Origin: UBA4644 sp900555855
Lineage (GTDB): Bacteria > Bacillota > Clostridia > Oscillospirales > Butyricicoccaceae
DNA: 64,000 bases
Direction: 5' to 3'
NCBI GenBank assembly: GCA_052289195.1
Contig: DAWAJD010000002.1
Coordinates: 34,533-98,532 of the forward strand
Shown here: positions 40,382 through 49,041 of the stretch, in pieces
Layout of the letters: each line of letters opens with the position of its first letter
Position numbering within the stretch: the stretch's first letter is position 1
The notes under the pieces: model-generated
Databases searched by the model: none
Told to the model about the DNA's origin: nothing
The model's input: the letters and a program-made list of their open reading frames with translations, nothing else
Position numbers and translations under genes: made by a program

Positions 40382-42700
40382 TTATTTGACGGCCAGAGTC
40401 TCGATCTCAGCCTTCCAGCCCCAGTAGGGGGTCATATCCTTGGGCATGGTGTCATTGTCAACGCGAATGGTGGAAACGACGGTGCAATCCTTGCGCTGAT
40501 ACAGCGGCAGCTCGCAGCCCCAATCCATGATGATATCCATGGCGTCGCGATAGATAGACTTGCGCTCCTCGGTGTCGGCGCTCTTGCGGCCGGCAACGAT
40601 CAGAGCATCCAGCTCAGCGTCATCAACCTGATAGTGGTTGGAGTTGGTGCCCTTGCCGTGGGCGTTGCTGCTGTGGTAGACCTGCGTCATGTCGGGGTCG
40701 ACGGTGGACTGCCAGGCAGCGGCCCACATCATGGCAGTATTGCTCTCCAGAGCGTTGTTCCAGACGGCAGTACCAACATCGTTGACCTGCAGGGTGATGC
40801 CGAGAGAGTGCAGGACCTCAGAGGCAGCGGTGGCAACGCCGTAAGAGGGGTGATCCTGCTGGCCGGAGCCGGGGATCATGATCTCCCAGGTCTGGGTGGC
40901 GTCGGTAAACTTGCCGGCGGCCTCGTCATAGGTGAAGCCGGCAGCCTTAAAGTAGCCGATGGCAGCGGTCTTGGCGGCAGCATACTTCTGCTCGTCGTTC
41001 ATGCTGGAATCGTAGATGGGGTTGCCGTCCACATCGGTGGAGTAAGCAGTCTTATAGCCCTCGTCCGCAGGCTGCGGAGCGGCCCAGCTGGTGTTGGAGA
41101 TGGGATACTGGATGACAGCGGCGCGATCGCCGTAGTAGGAATTGATAACCGTGTCACGATAGACCGCGAGCAGGGTCATGAAGCCCTTGCGCAGCGCCTT
41201 GGAGGCATCGGAGGCGGGCTGGCCGTCGATGTTGACCAGGTCGGCGTTGATGCCCAGGTAGCCATAGCCGCGGTAGTCCACCAGATAGGTGGTCAGCGTG
41301 TCGCCGGTGAGCTCGCTGTTGGAGTTGGCGTCCTTCAGAGCGGCAACGGTATCCGCAGAGATGGAGGGCTGCGCCAGGTCGAAGGTGCCGGTAACGATGC
41401 CGGGGACATAGTCAGAGTCGACAGATTCCTGCATCAGGATGGTCTCGATCTTGGGAGCGCCCAGGAAGTAGTTGGGGTTGGCCTTCAGGGTGACGACGCC
41501 GTTGGCGTAGCCCTGATAGATGTAGGGGCCGCAGCCCAGGGGATCGGTGGTCTTGGACTTGACGATGCTCAGATCGCCCTTGGGGAAGCCGAACTTGTGG
41601 TTCTCATAGTCATACTGAGACTTATCGCCATAGTGATGCAGGGGGGCAATGGTGAAGCCCATGTTGTAAATGGCAGTCGCATCATACTCGGTCATGTGCA
41701 CGGTCATGGTGTAATCACCGGTACGGATGATGCCCTTGATGTAATCCACATTGCTGGTGTTGATCAGTGCCTTATAAGACTCGGCCTTGTCGCCCAGCTC
41801 GGCGTTGATCAGATCCTGCAGGCTGGAGCCGGCGGTTTCCGATTCCATGTCGGCGATGATGTAGGCATACTTCTCCGCAATGGCGTTGAAGAAATCGGCG
41901 ACGGTGGCGGACTCATCCAGCTCGAAGCCCCAGTTGGCGGCGCAGGCAGCCACAGAGTCGGTCTCGGCATTGTAGCCGGCGCTCTTGACATAGTCCACGA
42001 TCTCCTGCGCAAACTTGGCGCCGGCGGCATCCCACGCGGCCCAGTAGGTCGCAGCTTCGTCCGCGGTGAAGAGGTCAGAGGTAGCATCGCGGCCAGCGGC
42101 CAGGATCAGCGCATCCTTATAGGACTGAGAGTGATAATACTCGTCCATGCCCTCGATGGGCAGCGCGTAGATGGTAGAGGATCCGTCATAGGTGGGATCA
42201 CAGTACACATAGATGCCGAAGATGACATCGTCGATGGTGGCGGGAGTGCCGTCGGAGAACTTGATGTCGTCACGCATGGTCAGGAAATAATCCACGCTGC
42301 CATCGTCGTTCTGAACGACCTCCACATTGCCCATACCGTAATAGGTATAGTCCGTGCCATTGTAGGTGACGGTCTCGCCTTCGATACCGTTCATGATGAT
42401 GGCGCCGCCACGGTCCGCAGCCAGCAGACCGCCGGTGAACATCTCATACACCTCGGTGTCGTAAGCGGTGGTGGAGAAGAAGGGGCTGAACTTCTGGCCA
42501 AAGGTCGCAGTCGCGTAGACCAGAGTGGTGTCAGCGGGGGCGGGAGTGGGATCCACGGGGGTGGGATCCACGGGGGTGGGATTGTCGGGTGTGGGCTGAT
42601 CTTTGTCATCGCCGGGCTTGTTTGTGTTGCCGCAGGCGGCCAGGCAGAAGACCATGGTCAGAGCCAGGACCAGCGCCAGCATCTTTTTGAAGGTGCTCAT
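40382..42700 (-). CDS. oppA: Oligopeptide-binding lipoprotein OppA (SBP family 5)
   Basis: 772 residues, larger than the usual 540-620. Signal peptide and lipobox LAAC at 20-23 (Cys23 lipidated), a Pro/Thr/Asp-rich spacer with the repeat VDPTPVDPTP at 40-56, then an SBP_bac_5 domain (LVYATATFGQKFSPFFSTTAYD). It captures peptides outside the membrane for OppBCDF. ATG 42700 follows AAGGAGGAAATACG. First gene of the operon. Confidence 0.92.
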   Translation of the reverse strand: MSTFKKMLALVLALTMVFCLAACGNTNKPGDDKDQPTPDNPTPVDPTPVDPTPAPADTTLVYATATFGQKFSPFFSTTAYDTEVYEMFTGGLLAADRGGAIIMNGIEGETVTYNGTDYTYYGMGNVEVVQNDDGSVDYFLTMRDDIKFSDGTPATIDDVIFGIYVYCDPTYDGSSTIYALPIEGMDEYYHSQSYKDALILAAGRDATSDLFTADEAATYWAAWDAAGAKFAQEIVDYVKSAGYNAETDSVAACAANWGFELDESATVADFFNAIAEKYAYIIADMESETAGSSLQDLINAELGDKAESYKALINTSNVDYIKGIIRTGDYTMTVHMTEYDATAIYNMGFTIAPLHHYGDKSQYDYENHKFGFPKGDLSIVKSKTTDPLGCGPYIYQGYANGVVTLKANPNYFLGAPKIETILMQESVDSDYVPGIVTGTFDLAQPSISADTVAALKDANSNSELTGDTLTTYLVDYRGYGYLGINADLVNIDGQPASDASKALRKGFMTLLAVYRDTVINSYYGDRAAVIQYPISNTSWAAPQPADEGYKTAYSTDVDGNPIYDSSMNDEQKYAAAKTAAIGYFKAAGFTYDEAAGKFTDATQTWEIMIPGSGQQDHPSYGVATAASEVLHSLGITLQVNDVGTAVWNNALESNTAMMWAAAWQSTVDPDMTQVYHSSNAHGKGTNSNHYQVDDAELDALIVAGRKSADTEERKSIYRDAMDIIMDWGCELPLYQRKDCTVVSTIRVDNDTMPKDMTPYWGWKAEIETLAVK

Positions 42701-42732
42701 TCGTATTTCCTCCTTGTAAATTTCTTTATTAA

Positions 42733-42774
42733 ACGCAGCTGCTGCGTATAATAAACCTATGAATGCAGGGTCAA
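42733..42774 (-). promoter_or_regulatory. Promoter and palindrome of the opp operon
   Basis: Minus strand TTGACC (42769-42774), 17-nt spacer, TTATAC (42746-42751). A perfect 15-bp palindrome ACGCAGC-T-GCTGCGT (42733-42747) starts at the -10 box and covers the transcript start: a likely repressor site. Confidence 0.65.
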
Positions 42775-43322
42775 TTTGTTTCCTTTTCCAGCTTTTTTGT
42801 GGCGAAAACTTTGCGCCGGGCAAAGCAGAAGGCCGCGCAGGCCACTATGGCCGCGCCCAGCAGGGAAAAGAAAAGATCGTGGGTGACGAAGCTCCCCTTG
42901 CCCAGCGCCGCCGTGATGGCGATGCCCGCCAGCGAGACCGCCGGCAGCGCCCCGGTCCACAGGGCGGCAGGGGGATAATGCATGGAGACCTGATGGGAGT
43001 GCCGCCGGTGCATGGGCTCCTCCACCGTCAGGGCCGTTACGACGGAAGCGGAAAGCTTCCACAGCGGCAGCGCCGTGAAAACATAAGGCATCGAGATATA
43101 AAAGCACCGCATGGCCCCGGTATTGAGCAGCAGCGAGCCGATATAGCAGAGCCACGCCAGCCCGCAGGCTGCGGCGGCCAGCTTCGCCTGACGGCGGATG
43201 GTCTCCCGCTCCTGAACGAAGCAGAACCGATCCCCGGCGTATTCCGCCCGGGTGCGGACCTTTCCCTTTTCGTCCACGGAATGGACCAGCTTATAGTCTT
43301 TTACATATTTGCGTTTTGCCAT
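42771..43322 (-). CDS. Hypothetical membrane protein upstream of opp
   Basis: 183 residues, not recognised. A charged N-terminal region of about 45 residues, then four hydrophobic stretches (around GLAWLCYIGSLLL, FTALPLWKLSASVV, LPAVSLAGIAITAAL, LLGAAIVACAAFCF). ATG 43322 follows AAAAGGAAA. Its stop codon overlaps the -35 of the opp promoter, so transcripts may run through. Confidence 0.75.
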   Translation of the reverse strand: MAKRKYVKDYKLVHSVDEKGKVRTRAEYAGDRFCFVQERETIRRQAKLAAAACGLAWLCYIGSLLLNTGAMRCFYISMPYVFTALPLWKLSASVVTALTVEEPMHRRHSHQVSMHYPPAALWTGALPAVSLAGIAITAALGKGSFVTHDLFFSLLGAAIVACAAFCFARRKVFATKKLEKETN

Positions 43323-43469
43323 TTTTTCCTTTTCAAGCCGAGGGCGTCCACTGCGCTTTTCCCCGGAGCCATCGGCTGCATCGTAAACTGCATTGATTAT
43401 ATCATATTTATGGATGGTTTTTCAAGGGGAAACGGTCATTTTTTCCCCGCTTTCCAGCCAAAAACCGTT

Positions 43470-45164
43470 TTATTTGGTTGGTTTTACCTGTCGGAGCAGC
43501 GCTTCCACCCGCTCTGCCAGCGTATCCAGCGCGCCCTCCTTAAAGGGAGAGGGGATGTGGGCTTCCTCCAGCAGACGGTCATAATACTGCTCGCCGCCCT
43601 GCCGCATCAGCCGCAGATAGCGCTGGAAGGCCAAGTCATAATCCTCCCGGGACTGCAGCAAAAAGCCGAAGGCCGCCGTCTGCGCCAGGACATAGTCGAT
43701 GTAGTAGAACGGAGATTCATAAATGTGCATCTGATACTGCCACCGGCGGCCATCCTCGATGAAGGGGATGCCCTCCAGATGGATATGGGGGCGGAACCTG
43801 CCCTCCAGCTCCTTCCAGGCCTGGTTCCGCTGGGCGGGCGTCATCTCCGGATGCTCGTAGACGATGTGCTGGAAGGCGTCCACCATGGTGCCGTAGGGCA
43901 GGAAGGAGAAGGCGTCCAGCGCGTGCATATACTTATATTTCTCCGCATTTTCGCCGAAGAACTTTTCGATATACTTCCAGGCGAAGAACTCCATGCTCAT
44001 GGAATGGGTCTCGGCGGTCTCCATGCCGCCGCAGCCGATCTCCAGGGCGAATTTGTTGTCGGCGATCAGGTAGGCGTTGAAGGCGTGGCCCGCTTCATGG
44101 GTCATCACATCCACATCGCCCGCCGTGCCGTTGAAGTTGGCCAGGATAAAGGGCTGCTTATAGGCGGGGATCTCCGTGCAGTAGCCGCCGCCCCACTTGT
44201 TTTTGCGGGCGTCCACATCGAAGGCGTCATTTTCCAGCATCAGATCGATAAAGTCGCCGGCCTCGGCGCTCATTTCATGGTACATTTCCTTCGCCGCCCG
44301 GAAGATCTCCTTCTTGCCGCCCAGCGGCTTGGGGTCGCCGCCGGGGATGACCACGCCATCGTCGTAGAAGCGATAGGTATCAATGCCCAGATCCCGGGCA
44401 TTTTCCAGCCGCAGACGGGAAACCGCGGGCACGATGGCCTGCAGGATATTGCGGCGGAAGATCTCTACCTCCGGCTGGCCGTAGCACACCCGGTTCATCC
44501 GGTAATAGCCCAGCTCCACGAAGTTCCGATAGCCCATCTTTTTGGCCATCCGGTCCCGGACCTTGACCATGCGGTCGTAGATATCGTCCAGCTTCTCCGC
44601 GTGCCGGTTCATCTCCGTGCCGAAGACCTGATAAGCCTCCCGCCGTGTCTCCCGGTCGTCGTCCTTGAAATATTTTGCCAGCGCCGCCCGGGAAAGCTTT
44701 TCGCCCCGGAACTCAAACTCCAGCGCCGCCATATATTTGGAATATTCACTGACCAGCTTATTTTCCTCGACCATGTCCTCCACAATCATGGGAGACATGG
44801 CCTTGGAGGCCACCTCGAGATAGCGGAAATAGACCGGAGAAAGCGCCTTCTCCAGCTCCGCCCGGAAGGGGGAGGACAAAAGCGCATTGCCGTATTCCGT
44901 GTCCAGGCTGCTCATTTCGGGACCGATCTCGTCCAGATATTCCTGTTCCTTCGTATAATACTCGTCCGCCGTGTTGCAGCTGTAGCGGATATAGCAAAGG
45001 TTCACCGCCGTGCCGTACCGGACCCGCAGGGCCAGATACCGCTGCCGCAGGGCCAGGATCTCCTCTGTGCTTTTTGCTGTCCTGACGCCGTCGATAATGG
45101 CGCGCATCTCGCCGCGGAGCTCCTCCAGCGGGATATGCTCATAGGGCATCTGTTGAACTTTCAT
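43470..45164 (-). CDS. M3 family oligoendopeptidase (PepF-type)
   Basis: 564 residues. Zinc metallopeptidase with HEAGH at 356-360 and the third ligand Glu385 in METAETHS. No signal peptide, so it acts in the cytoplasm on imported peptides of about 7-17 residues. Its position upstream of the oligopeptide transporter fits import-then-cleavage. I start it at ATG 45164 (9 nt after AAAGGAGG) rather than the ATG at 45185, which overlaps the ribosome site. A clear promoter lies at 45194-45222. Confidence 0.92.
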   Translation of the reverse strand: MKVQQMPYEHIPLEELRGEMRAIIDGVRTAKSTEEILALRQRYLALRVRYGTAVNLCYIRYSCNTADEYYTKEQEYLDEIGPEMSSLDTEYGNALLSSPFRAELEKALSPVYFRYLEVASKAMSPMIVEDMVEENKLVSEYSKYMAALEFEFRGEKLSRAALAKYFKDDDRETRREAYQVFGTEMNRHAEKLDDIYDRMVKVRDRMAKKMGYRNFVELGYYRMNRVCYGQPEVEIFRRNILQAIVPAVSRLRLENARDLGIDTYRFYDDGVVIPGGDPKPLGGKKEIFRAAKEMYHEMSAEAGDFIDLMLENDAFDVDARKNKWGGGYCTEIPAYKQPFILANFNGTAGDVDVMTHEAGHAFNAYLIADNKFALEIGCGGMETAETHSMSMEFFAWKYIEKFFGENAEKYKYMHALDAFSFLPYGTMVDAFQHIVYEHPEMTPAQRNQAWKELEGRFRPHIHLEGIPFIEDGRRWQYQMHIYESPFYYIDYVLAQTAAFGFLLQSREDYDLAFQRYLRLMRQGGEQYYDRLLEEAHIPSPFKEGALDTLAERVEALLRQVKPTK

Positions 45165-45193
45165 AGGTCTGCGCCTCCTTTTCATGCAGCCCC

Positions 45194-45222
45194 ATTATAG
45201 CGAAGTCCCCCGGAAAACGCAA
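45194..45222 (-). promoter_or_regulatory. Promoter of the oligoendopeptidase gene
   Basis: Minus strand TTGCGT (45217-45222), 17-nt spacer, TATAAT (45194-45199). Between this promoter and the terminator at 45432 there are about 210 AT-richer bases in which I see no gene or structure. Confidence 0.75.
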
Positions 45223-45431
45223 TGATTTTGTCTCAAATTTCCTAATCCGCCCGGAAAAACGGACGAATATACAAAATATGAATATAGTTTCTGGCTGTTT
45301 TGCCTAATTCCATTCTTTATTCATCCTTGCTTTTGTGTACAGGTTTTTACTTGCCGCCATTTTTCGCGTCCTTTGCCAAAATATCGGGAGATCCTTTTGT
45401 CCCCGCGGCTTTATGCAGAAAATATAAAAGA

Positions 45432-45453
45432 AGAGACTGCAGGCGCAGTCTCT
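45432..45453 (-). terminator. Terminator of the ribonuclease J gene
   Basis: Stem AGAGACTGC / GCAGTCTCT with a 4-nt loop; minus-strand tail TCTTCTTTTAT. It lies 38 nt after the stop at 45491. Confidence 0.75.
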
Positions 45454-45490
45454 TCCTCCCGGTATAATCTTTCGTTTTTTATGCAGGCGC

Positions 45491-47501
45491 TTATTTTTCC
45501 AGCAGCACCGTGGCCACCAGCGGCTCCCGCTTGGTCTTTTTATAGAGATAATCGGACAGGCGGCGATTTACCGTCTCCCGCAGGGCGCTGCGGGAGGTGA
45601 CGCCCTTCTCCAGCGCGTTTTCCAGCGTCTCCCGGGCCAGCTCCCGAAGCTCGCCCATAAGCTCCTCCGCCTCCCGGACAAAGATAAAGCCCCGGGAGAT
45701 GATCTCCGGCCCGGCAGTCAGCGTCCGGTTCTGCATATCCAGCCCGGCGGCCACGGTGATCATGCCGCTCTCGCTGAGGCTCTTGCGCTCCCGCAGCACG
45801 GCGGCGCCCACATCGCCCACGCCATAGCCGTCTACCAGCACCCGGCCGGAGGGAACGCTCCCGCCCCAGCCGGCGCCGTTTTCGCCGATCTCCAGCACCT
45901 TGCCCAGATCGGAGATAAAGATGTTCTCCGGCCGGACGCCGCAGGCCCGGCCCAGACCGGCGTTGACCATCAGGTGGCGGTATTCGCCGTGCATGGGCAT
46001 GAAATACTTCGGCCGCAGCAGGGAGAGCATCATCTTCAGCTCCTCCTGACAGGCATGGCCGGAAACATGCATATCCGCCAGCCGCTCATAGACCACATCC
46101 GCCCCCTTGCGGAACAGCTCGTTGATCATGGTGTAAACGGGCTTTTCGTTACCGGGGATGGGCGTTGCGGAGATTAGGATCTTGTCACCAAAGCCCACCT
46201 CCACCTGCCGGTGGCCGGAAAAGGCCATGCGGTAGAGAGCGCTCATGGGCTCGCCCTGAGAGCCGGTGGTGATGATGGTCAGCTTGTTTTTGGGATATTT
46301 CCGGATGTCGTGCAGGTCGATATAGGTGTTGGCGGGCAGGGTCAGATAGCCCAGCTCCACGCCCACCTTCAGGATGTTTTCCATGCTCCGCCCGGAGACG
46401 GCCACCTTCCGGCCGTATTTGGCGGCCACATCGAAGATCTGCTGGACCCGGTGGACATTGGAGGCGAAGGACGCCACAATGATCCGCTGGTCGCAGCCCT
46501 TGAACTCCCGGTCCAGGCTGTCGCCCACCTTGCGCTCGCTCATGGCCATGCCCGGGCGCTCCGCGTTGGTGGAATCCATCATCAGCAGCAAAACGCCCTT
46601 TTTGCCCAGCTCGCCCAGCCGGGGCAGGTCGATCATTTTGCCGTCGATGGGGGTGGTGTCGATCTTGAAGTCGCCGGTGACCACCACAACGCCCACCGGG
46701 GTCTTGATGGCAAAGGCGCANNNNNNNNNNGGCGCAGGCATCGGCCACCGAGTGGTTCACATGGATGAACTCCACCTCGAAGCACCCGGCCTTCACCCGG
46801 TCGCCATCCTTTCTCACATGAATTTTCGGCTTCTTCAGATCCTTGTGCTCCTGCAGCTTGAGCCGCACCAGCCCGGCGGTGAGCCCTGTGCAGTAGACGG
46901 GCACATTCAGCTCCCGCAGCACATAGGGCAGCGCGCCGATATGGTCCTCATGGGCGTGGGTCAGGAAGATGGCCTTCACCTTATCCCGGTTTTTCTGGAG
47001 ATAGGTGATGTCCGGGATGACCATATCCACGCCCAGCAGGTCCTCGTCCGGGAAGGTCATGCCCGCGTCGATGATGATGATATCCTGCCCATATTCCAGG
47101 ACGGTCATGTTCTTGCCGATCTCATTGAGGCCGCCCAGGGGGATCACCCGCAGCCGGGGCTTGTCAAAGGTCTCCTGCCGGGGCTTCTGCCGGCCGGCGC
47201 TCCGGGCGTTTTTCTTCCGCTGGAGCGGCTCCTCCGGCATCTGCTCCGGGCGCTCCGCAGGGTGCTCCTGAGAAGCGCTCCTGGCGCGGCTCCGCTTCTG
47301 GCCCGCCGCGCCCCGGGGCGCAGGCTTGGGCGTCTGGTCCTTCTGGGGGGCCCGGCGGCCTGCCGGCTTTTTTTCGCCGGGCGCGGCCTGTCCCGCTGCC
47401 GGACGCTCCTCCGGCTGGGGGATGGCGGTCTTGGGCTTTCTGCGGAAGGCCACGCGGCGGCGCTTTTCTGCAGTCTGATTTTCTTTTTTGTTTTCTGCCA
47501 T
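45491..47501 (-). CDS. rnj: Ribonuclease J (assembly gap inside)
   Basis: About 665 residues once the gap is closed. Metallo-beta-lactamase/beta-CASP nuclease: core from LRVIPLGGLNEIGKNMTVLEY, metal motif THAHEDHIGALPYVL, GDFKIDTTPIDG and MDSTNAERPG. The first about 115 residues are a basic Pro/Ala/Gln/Lys-rich extension. Ten N at 46721-46730 break the frame; both flanks carry the same 6 nt (GGCGCA), and merging them restores VADACAFAIKTPVG, so the gene is intact. RNase J matures rRNA and degrades mRNA 5' to 3'. The ATG at 47501 is 17 nt from its AAAGGAG, so the true start may be slightly upstream. Confidence 0.9.
46721..46730. other. Assembly gap (10 N)
   Basis: Ten N flanked on both sides by GGCGCA on the plus strand. 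Collapsing the duplicate and the N restores an intact ribonuclease J frame, so this is most likely an unmerged contig overlap and not missing sequence. Confidence 0.9.
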
Positions 47502-47677
47502 AGTGATTGTAATGATTCTCCTTTTTCTGGTGCATACAAAACCAAGCCCCCGGCGCAAATCGGCATTCCGGCGGTGGTCTGCAGCGGATGTTCTGTTGTT
47601 TTATCTGATCCGGGCCATAGAGTGGTCTGACGCCGGAAATGATGCAAAAGAAAGCGGCGCTGTGCCGATTTTTTCTT

Positions 47678-47706
47678 ATCATAGCACAGTCCGGAAAAAA
47701 AAGCAA
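47678..47706 (-). promoter_or_regulatory. Promoter of ribonuclease J with a long leader
   Basis: Minus strand TTGCTT (47701-47706), 17-nt spacer, TATGAT (47678-47683). The leader is about 170 nt. A GC-rich hairpin (47750-47770, GCGGAGA / TCTCCGC) lies further upstream after the 56-residue gene and may end that transcript, without a T-run. Confidence 0.6.
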
Positions 47707-47778
47707 ATTTTCCCCTCGACAGGATCTGCGCCCCTTTGCGGCTATGTAGCGGAGAGGGCCGCTCTCCGCCGCCGGCGC

Positions 47779-47949
47779 TCACTGGGGATACCAGAAAAAG
47801 CCGCCGGGCATATCGATCTGATCCAGCCTGCGCGGGATCCGCAGATCCCGGTTTTCCAGGCGGTATTCCGGCGGGATCAGACTGTCCTCCGGCCGCCAGC
47901 CGGGAAATAGCCACGCCCGGCTGAAGCCAAAGCCATAGGGCTCCATCAT
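47779..47949 (-). CDS. Hypothetical 56-residue protein downstream of tepA
   Basis: 56 residues: aromatic and Pro rich (EPYGFGFSRAWLFPGWRP, then PGGFFWYPQ at the end). Its ATG overlaps the tepA stop (ATGA) and has GGGGAGGCG upstream, so translation is coupled. Position matches ylzJ of Bacillus, which also follows the tepA gene, but I see no convincing sequence match to YlzJ. Confidence 0.7.
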   Translation of the reverse strand: MMEPYGFGFSRAWLFPGWRPEDSLIPPEYRLENRDLRIPRRLDQIDMPGGFFWYPQ

Positions 47950-48602
47950 GCTCTCGCCTCCCCGATCATCTGATGCAGACAGGAGAGGGCCTCCCGCAGG
48001 CTCCCAAGGCTGTCGCACAGTCCCAGCGTCACCGCTTCCCTGCCGTAGACCACGCTGCCGGCCTCGCCCAGCAGCTGGCCGTCCCGCAGCATCAGCTCCC
48101 GCAGCTTCTGCGGGGAGATGCGGGAATTGGCGGTGATGAAATCCACGATGCTCTCCTGGATCCGCTGGAAATATGCGGCGATCTGCGGCACGCCCTGTAC
48201 CTGCCCGTTCATGCGCACCGGATGGAGCGTCATGGAGGCCGTCGGGGCGATGAAGCATTTTTTCGCCGCCACCGCCAGGGGCACGCCGATGGAATGGCCG
48301 CCGCCCAGCACCAGCGACACCGTGGGCTTGTCCATGCCCGCGATCAGCTCCGCGATGGCAAGCCCGGCCTCCACATCGCCGCCCGCCGTGTTCAGCAGGA
48401 TCAGCAATCCGTCGATGTCCGGACTTTCCTCGATGGAGGCCAAAAGGGGCAGGATATGCTCATAGCGCGTGGTCTTGGTCTGGCTGGAGAGCATCTGGTG
48501 CCCCTCGATCTGCCCCACGATGGTAAGGCAATGGATGGCGTCCCGCCCATCCAGGCGGGCGCTGCCCAGCTCCAGAAGCTCCTCCCGGCGTTCCTCTTCC
48601 AT
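47946..48602 (-). CDS. ClpP-like serine protease, TepA type
   Basis: 218 residues. ClpP/crotonase fold with the nucleophile in GGGHSIGVPLAVAA and the His in SMTLHPVRM; ILLNTAGGDVEAGLAIAELI matches the ClpP strand-helix. In Bacillus the related TepA/YmfB is called translocation-enhancing protein and lies beside an RNase J gene and ylzJ, the same order as here. No ATPase partner is nearby. ATG 48602 follows AAAGGAGCG. Confidence 0.87.
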   Translation of the reverse strand: MEEERREELLELGSARLDGRDAIHCLTIVGQIEGHQMLSSQTKTTRYEHILPLLASIEESPDIDGLLILLNTAGGDVEAGLAIAELIAGMDKPTVSLVLGGGHSIGVPLAVAAKKCFIAPTASMTLHPVRMNGQVQGVPQIAAYFQRIQESIVDFITANSRISPQKLRELMLRDGQLLGEAGSVVYGREAVTLGLCDSLGSLREALSCLHQMIGEARA

Positions 48603-48715
48603 AAAAATGCGCTCCTTTAACCGCAGATTTTCCGCCCAAAAGCGCGGAAAGCGTTCTCCCAAGGCTCATTTTTCCCGGAAACGCCCGCTTCATCCCAGGC
48701 AAGGAATGGTTTTTC

Positions 48716-48744
48716 TTGCACACAGCTCCGTTTTCTGATATAAC
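48716..48744 (+). promoter_or_regulatory. Promoter of the DUF6440 gene
   Basis: TTGCAC (48716-48721), 17-nt spacer, TATAAC (48739-48744), in an AT-rich stretch 42 nt before the ATG. Confidence 0.7.
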
Positions 48745-48786
48745 TTATACAAATTATATAAACTATAAACATGGAGGGCCGTTTAC

Positions 48787-48969
48787 ATGGCAGAGGAAAA
48801 GCGATTTGAAAAGGTCTACGCTCAGGGAGCGATGAACATCATGGAGATCTGGGTGGACAGGGCCACCGGCGTAAACTATATCTTCCATTCCAGCGGCTCT
48901 GCCGGCGGGCTCTGTCCTCTGCTGGACCGGGAGGGCAAGCCGGTGGTCTCCGCCGTCATCGACCGCTGA
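48787..48969 (+). CDS. DUF6440 family small protein
   Basis: 60 residues, one domain: FEKVYAQGAMNIMEIWVDRATGVNYIF then SAGGLCPLLDREGKPVV. This matches the small DUF6440 family of unknown function found in clostridia. ATG 48787 follows GGAGGG. It is an isolated plus-strand gene between two minus-strand units and ends in a terminator. Confidence 0.82.
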   Translation: MAEEKRFEKVYAQGAMNIMEIWVDRATGVNYIFHSSGSAGGLCPLLDREGKPVVSAVIDR

Positions 48970-48990
48970 CGGCCCAAGCCGCAGCCTGCA

Positions 48991-49036
48991 AAAAACGCGC
49001 TCCGCAGGGCTTTTCCCGCAGAGCGCGTTCCTTTTG
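48991..49036 (+). terminator. Bidirectional terminator after the DUF6440 gene
   Basis: Outer stem AACGCGCTC / GAGCGCGTT (48994-49002 with 49021-49029) with an inner GCAGG..CCCGC pairing; T-rich in the plus direction and TTTTT in the minus direction. It also serves the converging Sua5-CoaE gene. Confidence 0.82.
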
Positions 49037-49041
49037 TCTGT

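Noticed and set aside
40364..42751. A 795-codon plus-strand open frame opposite oppA
   Set aside because: It is the mirror of a real, well-conserved gene in GC-rich DNA; it lacks a ribosome site and has low-complexity Gly/Val/His composition. The same applies to long plus-strand frames at 1121-3235, 8302-9972, 29294-31669 and 42759-45200.
46185..47558. Apparent frameshift or split of ribonuclease J
   Set aside because: Caused by ten N and a duplicated 6-mer; closing them restores one frame.
47779..47949. Assignment of the 56-residue gene as ylzJ
   Set aside because: Position agrees with ylzJ but the sequence shows no recognisable YlzJ motif.
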